Below are positions 33,328 through 42,800 of a stretch of DNA of 64,000 nt, one piece after another. Each line of letters begins with the position of its first letter. The stretch's first letter is position 1. Origin of the DNA: Thermococcus guaymasensis DSM 11113 (GTDB taxonomy: Archaea; Methanobacteriota_B; Thermococci; Thermococcales; Thermococcaceae); the NCBI RefSeq assembly GCF_000816105.1, contig NZ_CP007140.1, forward strand, positions 956,388-1,020,387, in the 5' to 3' direction. The position numbers were made by a program, and so were the translations under genes. Below the pieces are notes generated by a model that saw only the letters and a list, made by a program, of their open reading frames with translations, was not told where the DNA came from and did no database searches.

Positions 33328-34230
33328 TCACTCAAGGGCGAGGCCAACTATCTCCCTCATGCTCGAAAAGCCCTCGCTTTCGAGGTAAGTCCTGATGCCC
33401 TCGTTGATCTCCCTGAAGACTTTCCAGCCCCGAAGTGAGACGACAGTTCCAATCTGGAGCGCCGAAGCTCCAGCCAAGAGGAACTCCACCGCGTCCTGCC
33501 AGGTGGTTATGCCCCCTATCCCTATGACAGGAATGTCAAGAGTCCTCGCGAGGTCGTAGACTGCCCTCAAAGCCACCGGCTTCACGCCGGGCCCCGAGTA
33601 GCCTCCAACCTGGTTGCTCAGGATTGGCTTCCTCGCGTAGACGTCTATGGCTATGGCCTTCAGCGTGTTTATCGCCGAGACCGCATCGGCTCCGGCCTTC
33701 TCAGCCGCTAGGCCAAGCTTCGTTATGTCGTCTATGTTAGGCGTCAGCTTTGCGATCACCGGCTTATCGGTGGCGTCTTTGACCGCTTTTACAACCTCGT
33801 AGACGTTCTCAGGTTTCTGGCCTATCTCCATGCCGTAGCCCTTCGCGTGGGGACAGCTGAGGTTCAGCTCGAAGGCATCTGCCACGTCGCTCAGTTTTTC
33901 CGCTAAAAAGGCGAACTCCTCAGGCGTTCCGCCGAAGATTGAGACTATCAGCGGAAAGTCAAAGGTGTAGCCCTCTACCATCTCAAGGAAGCCCTTCCAG
34001 CCAGGGTTGGGAAGGCCCATCGCGTTTATTAGGCCGTAGGGAAGTTCAACTATGGTAGGGTTGTCGTAGCCTTTCCTTGGCTCAATTCCGATTGACTTGG
34101 TAACGACTCCACCTGCCTCTTCCTCGTGCGCCCTTATCCACTGCTCCGGAACCTTGTCGTTGATTCCCGAGGCGAGAATTAGGGGGTTCTCGAAGCGTAT
34201 CCCGAAGAGCTCGACTTCAAGGCTTACCAT
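33328..34230 (-). CDS. pyrD: Dihydroorotate dehydrogenase, catalytic subunit (type 1B)
   Basis: 300 residues from ATG 34230 (GGGGTG five bases upstream); a longer reading to 34374 runs into the neighbouring gene and lacks family similarity. FMN-barrel motifs are NPLILASGINDKVPE, LNLSCPHAKGYG with the active-site Cys, PVIAKLTPNIDDI with the FMN Lys, and IPVIGIGGITTWQDA. It oxidises dihydroorotate to orotate using PyrK as electron partner. Here it stands apart from pyrK (5.2 kb). Confidence 0.94.
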   Translation of the reverse strand: MVSLEVELFGIRFENPLILASGINDKVPEQWIRAHEEEAGGVVTKSIGIEPRKGYDNPTIVELPYGLINAMGLPNPGWKGFLEMVEGYTFDFPLIVSIFGGTPEEFAFLAEKLSDVADAFELNLSCPHAKGYGMEIGQKPENVYEVVKAVKDATDKPVIAKLTPNIDDITKLGLAAEKAGADAVSAINTLKAIAIDVYARKPILSNQVGGYSGPGVKPVALRAVYDLARTLDIPVIGIGGITTWQDAVEFLLAGASALQIGTVVSLRGWKVFREINEGIRTYLESEGFSSMREIVGLALE

Positions 34231-34264
34231 CTTGACACCCCAAAGGCAAAAAGTGAAAGGGGAT

Positions 34265-35263
34265 TTAAGGCTTTTTGATAGTTTCAAGCATCTCTTCGCC
34301 GTAGTGGAAGACCCCCGGAAAACCTCCGGTGTGGATGAAGAGCACGCTTTCGCCGAGCTTACCCTTCTCCGCAAGATCTATGAGGCCGTAGAAGGCCTTT
34401 CCCGTGTAGACTGGGTCGAGAATTATCCCCTCGCTTGTTCCGACGAATCTTATGAGCTCCGCGACTTCTTTCACTATCTTTCCGTAGGCGCCGAAGCCGT
34501 AGTCGTAGATTCTTGGCTCCGGGACATCAATACTGAGGCCCATAAGCCCAGCCGCCTCAAGCGCGAGGTTCTTCACCCGCTCGTTAAGCTCCTCGACGAA
34601 GCCTCCGACGTCTATACCGATGACCTGCCACGGAGCGTCGATAATGGTTGAACCGAGGAGTAGACCTGCCAGCGTCCCGCCGCTCCCAACGGCGTCAACA
34701 ACGGAGTCAAACTCGACGCCAAGCTGCCTCATCTGAGAGTATATTTCGCCGGCGGCCCTTACGTAGCCGAGCGTCCCTACGGGGGAAGCGCCTCCCGCAG
34801 GAATAAGATACGGCTTCTTACCCTCATTCCTCAATTCTTCTGCAACCCTCTGGGCTATCGGCCAGAGTTCACTTGTCCTCTCAACGTCGTAGACCCTCGT
34901 TTCTATCCCCATAAGCTTGTCGAGGAGGTAGTTGCCCTTGAGCCTTTCCTTTCCGTAGAGGACTAGGACGGCGTCAAGGCCGAGGCTTTTCGCGGCGAGG
35001 GCTGTAACGAAGGCGTGGTTTGAGTGGACAGCACCGGTGGTTATGACCGTGTCGTACCCTTTGGCCATGGCATCGCCCAGCAAAAACTCAAGCTTTCTCA
35101 CCTTGTTTCCACCTATTCCAAAGCCGGTCAAATCGTCGCGCTTGGCATAGACATCGACGCCGAGCTTCCTGCTGACGCGCGGGAGGTACTGAATTGGCGT
35201 CTCCCACCTTACAAGCTCAACCCTTGGGAACCTACCGAGAAGGGATCCTATCTTGGGGTGCAT
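34265..35263 (-). CDS. Pyridoxal-phosphate enzyme of the D-cysteine desulfhydrase / ACC deaminase family
   Basis: 332 residues from ATG 35263 (GGTGG five bases upstream). The PLP lysine is in GFGIGGNKVRKLEFLLGDA (about residue 55), the SNHAFVTALAAKSLGL motif follows, and the phosphate-binding region is VVDAVGSGGTLAGLLLGS. The C-terminal region LDPVYTGKAFYGLIDLA and FIHTGGFPGVF are typical. Members degrade D-cysteine to pyruvate, sulfide and ammonia or deaminate ACC; which reaction applies cannot be told from these motifs alone. It begins about 43 bases after the SRP RNA 3' end on the same strand. Confidence 0.9.
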   Translation of the reverse strand: MHPKIGSLLGRFPRVELVRWETPIQYLPRVSRKLGVDVYAKRDDLTGFGIGGNKVRKLEFLLGDAMAKGYDTVITTGAVHSNHAFVTALAAKSLGLDAVLVLYGKERLKGNYLLDKLMGIETRVYDVERTSELWPIAQRVAEELRNEGKKPYLIPAGGASPVGTLGYVRAAGEIYSQMRQLGVEFDSVVDAVGSGGTLAGLLLGSTIIDAPWQVIGIDVGGFVEELNERVKNLALEAAGLMGLSIDVPEPRIYDYGFGAYGKIVKEVAELIRFVGTSEGIILDPVYTGKAFYGLIDLAEKGKLGESVLFIHTGGFPGVFHYGEEMLETIKKP

Positions 35264-35305
35264 AGGAACCACCGTTAAGATTTGCGTAGAACCGTTCAAA
35301 AGTTT

Positions 35306-35611
35306 AGTGGCGGCGGGCGTGCCCGGGGGTGGGAACCCTCCGCCGCCCCCACCCCCGCTACCCCGGGAGCGCCGAACGTCCCGCCTACCGCTGCTCCCTT
35401 CCGGGCCTGGCGGGGTTCGGCGGGCAAAGGGCGTTAGCCCGGCCCTCCAGCCGGACCTCGCCCACCGCCGGCCCCCCGGGACGAGGGATCACCGTTGTGC
35501 CCCGGCTTCCGGGGACGGCCTTGGGAACCGCCCCCCGGGCTTCGGCCCCGGCATATCGACGGTTTCCGGTTACAGGGGACGCCGAACCCCCCGGCCTAGC
35601 CCGCCGCCAGC
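35306..35611 (-). ncRNA. ffs: Signal recognition particle (7S) RNA
   Basis: On the minus strand, GGCGGCGGGC at the 5' end (35608-35599) pairs with GCCCGCCGCC at the 3' end (35318-35309), forming the closing stem typical of archaeal 7S RNA. The S-domain helix 8 sequence CCAGGCCCGGAAGGGAGCAG, with the universally conserved GGAAGGGAGCAG loop, is at about 35387-35406. The length of about 305 bases is normal. The minus-strand TATA box GCTTTATATA (35640-35631) predicts a start near 35610. Confidence 0.96.
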
Positions 35612-35630
35612 TACATTATCCACTGTCCAA

Positions 35631-35640
35631 TATATAAAGC
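35631..35640 (-). promoter_or_regulatory. TATA box of the SRP RNA gene
   Basis: GCTTTATATA on the minus strand lies 20-30 bases before the predicted 5' end of the 7S RNA at about 35610. Confidence 0.7.
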
Positions 35641-35706
35641 TTTGGTAGGCTGGATATCGAAAACCTCTTATAAGTTTTAAGATGTTGTAGTAATGCGGGT
35701 GGTATT

Positions 35707-37149
35707 ATGAAGAGGGTGTCACCGTTCATAATTGCACTTCTCCTCTCCTTGCTGGCTCTCCCGATGGTTAATGCCGAGAGTGGTTCCGGATGGGTGAAGA
35801 GCTACGGTGGCGAATATGGGGACATTGCCAATGCGGTCGTCGTTGCTCCAAACGGAGACCTTATCATTGCTGGGGGCACTGATAGCTTCGGTGCCGGCTC
35901 TTCTGACGTTTGGGTTCTTCGGCTTGGTAGTGATGGAAACGTGAAGTGGAGCAGGACTTATGGTGGACTGATGTATGATCACGCTAACGCTGTTACCGTT
36001 GCCCCCAACGGAGACATTGTTCTTGCGGGAGATACTGCAAGCTTCGGTGCTGGCAGCCATGATGTTTGGGTTCTCAGGCTTGATAGAGGGGGCAACGTAA
36101 AGTGGCAGAAGACCTACGGTGGCCCCGGCTGGGAGGAGGCCAAAGCCGTCCTCATTGCGCCAAACGGGGACATAATCGTGGCGGGTTACATGGACGGTGA
36201 CATTTGGGTTTCTAGACTTGATGCGAACGGCAATATCAAGTGGCAAAAGACCTATGGGGGAAATGATGAAGAGGAGGCCTATGCGATTGCTCTGGCTCAG
36301 AACGGGGACATCATCGTAGTTGGCTATACCTACAGCTTTGGCGCAGGTGCTCCCTTCTATTCCAATGTCTGGGTTCTCCGCTTGGATGAAAACGGTAGTG
36401 TAAGGTGGCAGAAAACTTACGGCGGGTTCAGAGATGATAGGGCCTATGCAGTTGCGGTTACCAAGAACGAGGACATCGTTGTGGCTGGCTACACAAGAAG
36501 TTTTGGTTCTGGCAGGGAGGATGTTTGGGTTTTGCGGCTGGATAGTGATGGAAACGTTAAGTGGCAGAAAACCTACGGCGGAGATAACAATGAGAGAGCT
36601 TATAGGGCTGTGATTGAAAAGGGTGGGGATATCCTCATTGCAGGTGGTACTAAAAGCTTTGGTTCTGGCAGTTATGACGCTTGGGTTCTCAGGCTTGATA
36701 GAGGGGGCAACGTAAAATGGCAGAAGACTTTCGGGGGGTCTGGCAGTGATTGGGCCTATGCTGTTTCCATCGCACCCGAGGGAGGCGTTACTGTCGCGGG
36801 CTGGACAATGAGCTTCGGCGCCGGTCGTGGTGACGCGTGGATCCTCAAGCTTCCTATGGGAGGGAGTGGCTTTTCGTGGTTTAAGTCGAGTTTCGGATTC
36901 TCTAGCAAAGATTCAAACGCTCGGGTAAGGGATAGCAATGCTCAAGTCGAAACTTCCAGTGCTCTGGAAAGTGTCCCAAACATCGAAGTCAGAAACTCCA
37001 AAGCTGAAGTTTTAAGCGAAGGGATAACGGTGAAAACACAATATCCCTCTGATGAAAGAATTCTGACAATTTTGGTGCTCAGCTTTGGTGTTGTAGCGGG
37101 GGCAACTCTTTATAGGGCTCGGAAGAGAAAGGGCTCCAGCCAGGGCTAA
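35707..37149 (+). CDS. Surface protein with a predicted seven-bladed beta-propeller
   Basis: 480 residues. A signal peptide (VSPFIIALLLSLLALPMVNA) is followed by seven repeats of about 50 residues, each following the plan KTYGG-AVAVAPNGDIIVAG-SFGAG-DVWVLRLD-GNVKW (residues about 26-395). The third repeat lacks the SFGAG part. A linker with paired heptad-like SNARV/SNAQV motifs leads to a C-terminal membrane helix (ILTILVLSFGVVAGATLYRA) and a basic end. Repeats of this kind form beta-propellers; the ligand is unknown. A TATA-like CTTATAAGTTTTAAG lies near 35670-35684. Confidence 0.82.
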   Translation: MKRVSPFIIALLLSLLALPMVNAESGSGWVKSYGGEYGDIANAVVVAPNGDLIIAGGTDSFGAGSSDVWVLRLGSDGNVKWSRTYGGLMYDHANAVTVAPNGDIVLAGDTASFGAGSHDVWVLRLDRGGNVKWQKTYGGPGWEEAKAVLIAPNGDIIVAGYMDGDIWVSRLDANGNIKWQKTYGGNDEEEAYAIALAQNGDIIVVGYTYSFGAGAPFYSNVWVLRLDENGSVRWQKTYGGFRDDRAYAVAVTKNEDIVVAGYTRSFGSGREDVWVLRLDSDGNVKWQKTYGGDNNERAYRAVIEKGGDILIAGGTKSFGSGSYDAWVLRLDRGGNVKWQKTFGGSGSDWAYAVSIAPEGGVTVAGWTMSFGAGRGDAWILKLPMGGSGFSWFKSSFGFSSKDSNARVRDSNAQVETSSALESVPNIEVRNSKAEVLSEGITVKTQYPSDERILTILVLSFGVVAGATLYRARKRKGSSQG

Positions 37150-37199
37150 ACGCTTTGTGGGCCTACAATGGGGGCCGTTGGACTCAGGTGGTAAGCTGA

Positions 37200-37988
<789 letters not shown>

Positions 37989-38000
37989 ATCTTCGCAATC

Positions 38001-38026
38001 CTTTATATTTTGTCCGACTATTGTCC
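38001..38026 (+). promoter_or_regulatory. Promoter and direct repeats before the RHH antitoxin gene
   Basis: The TATA-like CTTTATATTTT (38001-38011) is followed by TTGTCC at 38010-38015 and again at 38021-38026. The 11-base spacing is one helical turn, as expected for cooperative ribbon-helix-helix binding. This is a candidate autoregulatory site. Confidence 0.45.
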
Positions 38027-38038
38027 TACGGTGATTGA

Positions 38039-38280
38039 ATGTCCACAACCGAGAAGGTTTCGGTCCGCTTTCCTCAGGGTCTAATGCGGGAAATCGATGA
38101 GCTCGTGGAGAGTGGCGAGTTCTCAAGCCGGAGCGAACTCATCAAAGAAGCCGTGAGGTTCTTCCTGCTCCACTACGAATCCCCTGAAGAGCTGTGGGAG
38201 ACATACAAGCTCCTCGCGAGGGAGCGGAGGATTCCGCCGGAGGAGGAAATCGAAAAGCTCCTTGAGGAAGTGGACAGGGA

Positions 38281-38305
<25 letters not shown>
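38039..38305 (+). CDS. Ribbon-helix-helix (CopG-type) antitoxin
   Basis: An 88-residue protein. The N-terminal RHH fold is clear (KVSVRFPQGLMREIDELVESGEFSSRSELIKEAVRFFL), and the C-terminal half is charged and helical (PPEEEIEKLLEEVDREWK), suited to binding a toxin. It starts at ATG 38039, eight bases after a GGTGATT ribosome site, and overlaps the PIN-toxin gene by 25 bases. Confidence 0.88.
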
Positions 38306-38842
<537 letters not shown>

Positions 38843-38900
38843 ACCTAAGGTTAAGGCCAACTTTTTATACCTCCTTGCCTTTTTTTCTCTGGTGGTGCTC

Positions 38901-40220
38901 ATGAAAATAGTGGTTATCGGTTCTGGTACAGCAGGGAGCAACTTTGCCCTGTTTATGAGGAAGCTCGACAGAAAGGCCGAGATAACGGTCATTGGAAAAG
39001 AGCCGACGATGCAGTACTCTCCCTGCGCCCTGCCACATGTCATCAGCGGAACGATAGAAAAGCCCGAGGACGTCATCGTTTTCCCAAACGAGTTTTATGA
39101 GAAGCAGAAGATTACCCTAATGCTCAACACCGAGGCTAAGGCCATAGACCGCGAGAGGAAGGTTGTCATAACAGACAAGGGCGAAGTCCCCTACGACAAG
39201 CTCGTTCTTGCCGTTGGTTCAAGGGCCTTCATTCCGCCGATAAAGGGTGTCGAGAACGAGGGCGTCTTCACCCTCAAGAGCCTCAATGACGTGAGGAGGA
39301 TTAAGGCTTACATAGCCGAGAGGAAGCCGAAGAAGGCAGTCGTCATCGGCGCCGGCCTGATAGGCCTTGAGGGGGCTGAAGCTTTTGCCAAACTTGGCAT
39401 GGAAGTCCTGGTCGTCGAGCTGATGGAGAGGCTCATGCCGACGATGCTCGACAGGGACACCGCCAAGCTCGTCCAGGAGGAGATGGAAAAGCACGGCGTC
39501 TCCTTCCGCTTTGGAGTCGGCGTCAGCGAGATAATCGGCAGTCCGGTTAGAGCCGTCAAAATCGGCGACGAAGAGGTTGAGGCCGATCTCGTCCTCGTCG
39601 CCACGGGTGTGAGGGCAAACGTTGATCTCGCCAAGAACGCGGGCCTTGAAGTAAACCGCGGCATAGTGGTGAACGAACACCTGCAGACGAGCGACCCGGA
39701 CATCTACGCGATAGGCGACTGTGCGGAGGTAATTGACGCAGTAACCGGCGAGAGGACGCTCAGCCAGCTCGGAACAACGGCGGTGAGAATGGCGAAGGTA
39801 GCGGCGGAGCACATAGCTGGAAAGGACGCCTCCTTCAGGCCGGTCTTCAACACAGCCATAACCGAGCTCTTCGGCCTTGAGATAGGCACCTTCGGCATAA
39901 CCGAAGAGCGCGCGAAGAGGGCTGGCATTGAAATAGTGGTCGGCAAGTTCAAAGGCTCCACCAAGCCGGAGTACTATCCTGGCGGAAAACCGATAACAGT
40001 CAAGGTCATCTTCAGGAAGTCCGACAGAAAGCTCGTCGGTGCCCAGATCGTCGGTGGAGAAAGGGTTTGGGGCAGGGTAATGACGCTGTCAGCGCTTGCC
40101 CAGAAAGGAGCTACCGTTGAGGACGTCGTCTACCTTGAGACCGCCTACGCCCCGCCGGTGAGTCCAACGATAGACCCGATAAGCGTGGCCGCTGAGATGG
40201 CCCTCAGGAGGTTCCGCTGA
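38901..40220 (+). CDS. CoA-disulfide reductase / NAD(P)H oxidoreductase
   Basis: 439 residues from ATG 38901 (GGTGGT upstream; TATA-like CTTTTTATACC at 38862-38872). It has an N-terminal FAD site (KIVVIGSGTAGSNFALFM), an active-site cysteine in YSPCALPHVI (about residue 43), an NAD(P)H site (KAVVIGAGLIGLEGAEAFA), an FAD C-motif (IYAIGDCAEV) and the dimerisation domain. In Thermococcales the family reduces CoA disulfide and also polysulfide or elemental sulfur with NAD(P)H, a role tied to sulfur metabolism. Confidence 0.92.
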   Translation: MKIVVIGSGTAGSNFALFMRKLDRKAEITVIGKEPTMQYSPCALPHVISGTIEKPEDVIVFPNEFYEKQKITLMLNTEAKAIDRERKVVITDKGEVPYDKLVLAVGSRAFIPPIKGVENEGVFTLKSLNDVRRIKAYIAERKPKKAVVIGAGLIGLEGAEAFAKLGMEVLVVELMERLMPTMLDRDTAKLVQEEMEKHGVSFRFGVGVSEIIGSPVRAVKIGDEEVEADLVLVATGVRANVDLAKNAGLEVNRGIVVNEHLQTSDPDIYAIGDCAEVIDAVTGERTLSQLGTTAVRMAKVAAEHIAGKDASFRPVFNTAITELFGLEIGTFGITEERAKRAGIEIVVGKFKGSTKPEYYPGGKPITVKVIFRKSDRKLVGAQIVGGERVWGRVMTLSALAQKGATVEDVVYLETAYAPPVSPTIDPISVAAEMALRRFR

Positions 40221-40301
40221 GTGGGTTTCGAGAATAGTCCTCCTCATCGTGGAGACAATGCTACCGTGAGGTTTTTTTATCTTTTTCCTGCATTTTTATC
40301 C

Positions 40302-40841
40302 ATGCCCTCAAGAACCAAGGTCAGCAAGCTCATGGCCTATATCCTACGCCACTCACCGGAGGAGTTTGGGCTTAGACCGGACGTTGAGGGCTTCGTCCCG
40401 CTGGATGAACTCGTAAAGGTCCTTCGGGCGGTTTATCCCGACGTCACTGAGGAGTTCGTACGTGAGATAGTGGCTCACGATGCAAAGGGTCGTTACGAGA
40501 TTAGAGGCAACAAAATCCGCGCCCGCTACGGCCACAGCTTTCCGGTGAGCCTGAACCACGAGGAGGACACGGAATCGAGGGTTCTCTACCACGGCACGCC
40601 GAGGAGAAACCTAGCAAGGATTATGCGTGAGGGGCTCAGGCCGATGAGGAGACAGTTCGTCCACCTGAGCACGAGCAGGAGCGAAGCCATCGAAACAGGC
40701 AGGAGGCACGGGAGGAACGTTGTTCTTCTAATCATCGATGCGGAATGCCTGAGGAAGAAGGGACTGAGGGTTTACAGGGCAGGGAAGAACGTGAGGATTG
40801 TTGAGAGAGTCCCGCCCGAGTGCATCACCCTGGCAGTCTGA
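40302..40841 (+). CDS. kptA: RNA 2'-phosphotransferase (Tpt1/KptA)
   Basis: 179 residues from ATG 40302; the upstream frame to 40221 contains the TATA-like TTTTTTATCTTTT and is rejected. Motifs of the family: [20 protein letters not shown] with catalytic Arg and His, [53 protein letters not shown]. It transfers a 2'-phosphate from RNA to NAD+. Its role in archaea, which do not splice tRNA by the yeast ligation route, is unclear. The 3' end overlaps the MFS gene end by 17 bases. Confidence 0.93.
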   Translation: MPSRTKVSKLMAYILRHSPEEFGLRPDVEGFVPLDELVKVLRAVYPDVTEEFVREIVAHDAKGRYEIRGNKIRARYGHSFPVSLNHEEDTESRVLYHGTPRRNLARIMREGLRPMRRQFVHLSTSRSEAIETGRRHGRNVVLLIIDAECLRKKGLRVYRAGKNVRIVERVPPECITLAV

Positions 40842-41316
40842 GGGCCAAAACGAATGCCAGCCCAAGGGGAATAAGCGTGCTCATGAAGTTCAGCTGGAAG
40901 CTTATTCCCGAAAGGTATCCACCGATAAGTGGGCCAACCACCCAGCCAAGGCTCATCATGGCGTTGAGGAGACCCATTCCCTGGGCCCTCTCGCTTATCC
41001 CGACGTTTTGAGCGACGTAGGTGGACGTTGAGTTTATAGTGAGTATCCACTTGACGCCGGAAAGGAAGGCAACGCCAAACACGAGCCAGACATTTCTAAC
41101 GAGCGCGTAGAGCAGGAACGCCAGACCGTAGCCGGCTATAGCGAGGAGATAGAACCTCTTGGCCCCGTATCGGTCTATCATCTTTCCGAGGAAGTAGCCG
41201 GTCAGAGCTGCGGCGAGGCTCTCGATACCGAAAATCACTCCCACACTCCACTCGCCGAAGACCTCCTCAAAGTAGACCGAGGAGACGCCGTAGAACTGCC
41301 CGCTCGCCACCATTAC

Positions 41317-42780
41317 ATTTTTCTTTTGAAAGCCTCGCCGTTCACGGCGGGGATGCAGTAAACAACCCAACCAATCTTTGAGCAGGAAAGCAACACTTTT
41401 TTAAAGCCTAAAAACCCTACCATACCTTGAAATGAAGCGAACAGTAACAGTAAAACTCCAGCCCTCCAAAGAGCAGGAGAAAACACTCTTCAAGTTAGCC
41501 GATGCAGGAGCCAAAGTCTGGAACCGAGTAAACTACCTGAGAAGGCAACAATTCTTCCAAGACCAAATCGTGGACTTTAATTCAACAGAGAAAACCGTTT
41601 ACGAGGAGTTTAAACGGGAAATTGGCTCTGCAACCGTTCAACAAATAGCGAGAAAGAATGCTGAAGCCTGGAGAAGCTTCTTCTCCCTCCTTCGGAAAAA
41701 GCGGAATGGTGAACTACCAGACTGGCTTAAGCCAAAGCCACCAAACTATCTCAAAGAAGGCTGGCAGAGAAAACCCTTAATCCTCCTCCGAAACGACCAG
41801 TACAAGATTGAAGGTAACAAACTAATTCTAAAAGGCCTTGGAAAATTCAAACGTTTAGAAGTTCAATTCAAGGGGAGAATACACTTGAGGGGCAGGCAAG
41901 GCAGGTTAGAAATCACTTATGACCCCGTTAAACGAAAATGGTATGCTCACGTGAGTTTCACGGTGGAGGAGAAGTTTGAGGGTGGAGAATGGGTGAGCAT
42001 TCCAAGGCAACCTAAAGGAAGCCTTTCGGCGGGTATTGACTTGGGAGTGAATAATCTCATGGCCGTTTATGTGGAAAACGGGGAAAGCTTCCTCGTGAAC
42101 GGGAGACCGCTGAAGAGCATTGATTTTTACTGGAGGAGAAAAATTGCCGATTACCAGTCAAAACTTAACAAGAGTGGAGCTAAAACGAGCAGGAAACTCA
42201 GGAGAATGCACGAGAAGGCCAAACTTCAGGCGAAACACTACATTAACACTGCCGTAAGAGGAACGGTTAAGAAGCTCTACGATTTGGGAGTTTCAAGAAT
42301 TGTGGTTGGCTACCCAAAGGGAATTGCCAGAAACTCAGATAAGGGTAAAAAGCAGAATTTCCTCCTCTCCCACGTTTGGCGGTTTAATTACGTGATTAAA
42401 CGCTTGACGGAAGTTGCGGAAGAGTATGGTATTCGAGTCGTGGTTGTGAATGAGGCTTTCACTTCCAAGCTTTGCCCCGTTTGCGGGAAGCCTCATGAAG
42501 GGGCTCGCTTTGTTCGTGGATTGTTTAAGTGTCCCGTGACGGGGCTTGTTTTTAACGCAGACTTAGTTGGTGCTTTCAACATTTTGAAGAAGGTTGTGGG
42601 AACCATAACCCCGAACTTGGGCGGTTTGTTTGCCCAGGGGAGGGGTAATGGGGGGAAGACCCTCCCGGAGGGGTTCGAAGACCCGCTTTTCAGCGGGTTT
42701 GAATGGAACCCCTCGAACCTCCCTGCCACTGGCGAGGGGTTAACTCGTTGGAACCCTCGCCTTAGCTGGGAGGAGGTCAG
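41317..42780 (+). mobile_element. tnpB-only IS200/IS605-type element (1464 bp)
   Basis: The left boundary follows TTAC (41313-41316) and the right boundary is GGAGGAGGTCAG at 42769-42780. The left end carries a hairpin with arms CCTCGCCG and CGGCGGGG and loop TTCA (41333-41352). The right end carries an imperfect hairpin with CCTCGCC (42755-42761), loop TTAGCT and GGGAGG. There is no terminal inverted repeat or target duplication. Removing exactly these bases restores the MFS frame. No tnpA is present, so mobility needs a TnpA supplied elsewhere. Confidence 0.9.
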
Positions 42781-42799
42781 GAGGAGAACCGTCACGTAG
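41432..42799 (+). CDS. tnpB: TnpB RNA-guided nuclease (IS605 OrfB family)
   Basis: 455 residues. The RuvC catalytic residues are intact: Asp203 in AGIDLGVNNL, Glu341 in VVNEAFTSK and Asp377 in NADLVGAFN. The zinc-binding region has C348-P-V-C351, but the second pair is reduced to Cys367, with Thr at 370 (KCPVTG). N-terminal helical and wedge-like regions (RTVTVKLQPSKEQEKTLFKL) are normal. TnpB proteins cut DNA guided by an RNA from the element's right end. The frame runs past the element, so codon 450 spans the junction and residues 451-455 are encoded by the disrupted MFS gene. Confidence 0.93.
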   Translation: MKRTVTVKLQPSKEQEKTLFKLADAGAKVWNRVNYLRRQQFFQDQIVDFNSTEKTVYEEFKREIGSATVQQIARKNAEAWRSFFSLLRKKRNGELPDWLKPKPPNYLKEGWQRKPLILLRNDQYKIEGNKLILKGLGKFKRLEVQFKGRIHLRGRQGRLEITYDPVKRKWYAHVSFTVEEKFEGGEWVSIPRQPKGSLSAGIDLGVNNLMAVYVENGESFLVNGRPLKSIDFYWRRKIADYQSKLNKSGAKTSRKLRRMHEKAKLQAKHYINTAVRGTVKKLYDLGVSRIVVGYPKGIARNSDKGKKQNFLLSHVWRFNYVIKRLTEVAEEYGIRVVVVNEAFTSKLCPVCGKPHEGARFVRGLFKCPVTGLVFNADLVGAFNILKKVVGTITPNLGGLFAQGRGNGGKTLPEGFEDPLFSGFEWNPSNLPATGEGLTRWNPRLSWEEVRRRTVT

Positions 42800-42800
42800 A
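42640..42800 (+). ncRNA. Predicted right-end (omega) guide RNA of TnpB
   Basis: In characterised TnpB elements the guide RNA covers the 3' end of tnpB and the right end, and its guide is the flanking DNA just outside. Here that would be the scaffold up to 42780 and a guide from 42781 (GAGGAGAACCGTCACGTAGA). The scaffold region has strong stems, such as GACCC/GGGTT around GCTTTTCAGC (42689-42710) and the right-end hairpin. The limits are inferred, not seen. Confidence 0.45.

Noticed and set aside
35253-35648. Proline-rich open frames of 102-131 codons
   Set aside because: They are antisense readings of the SRP RNA gene.
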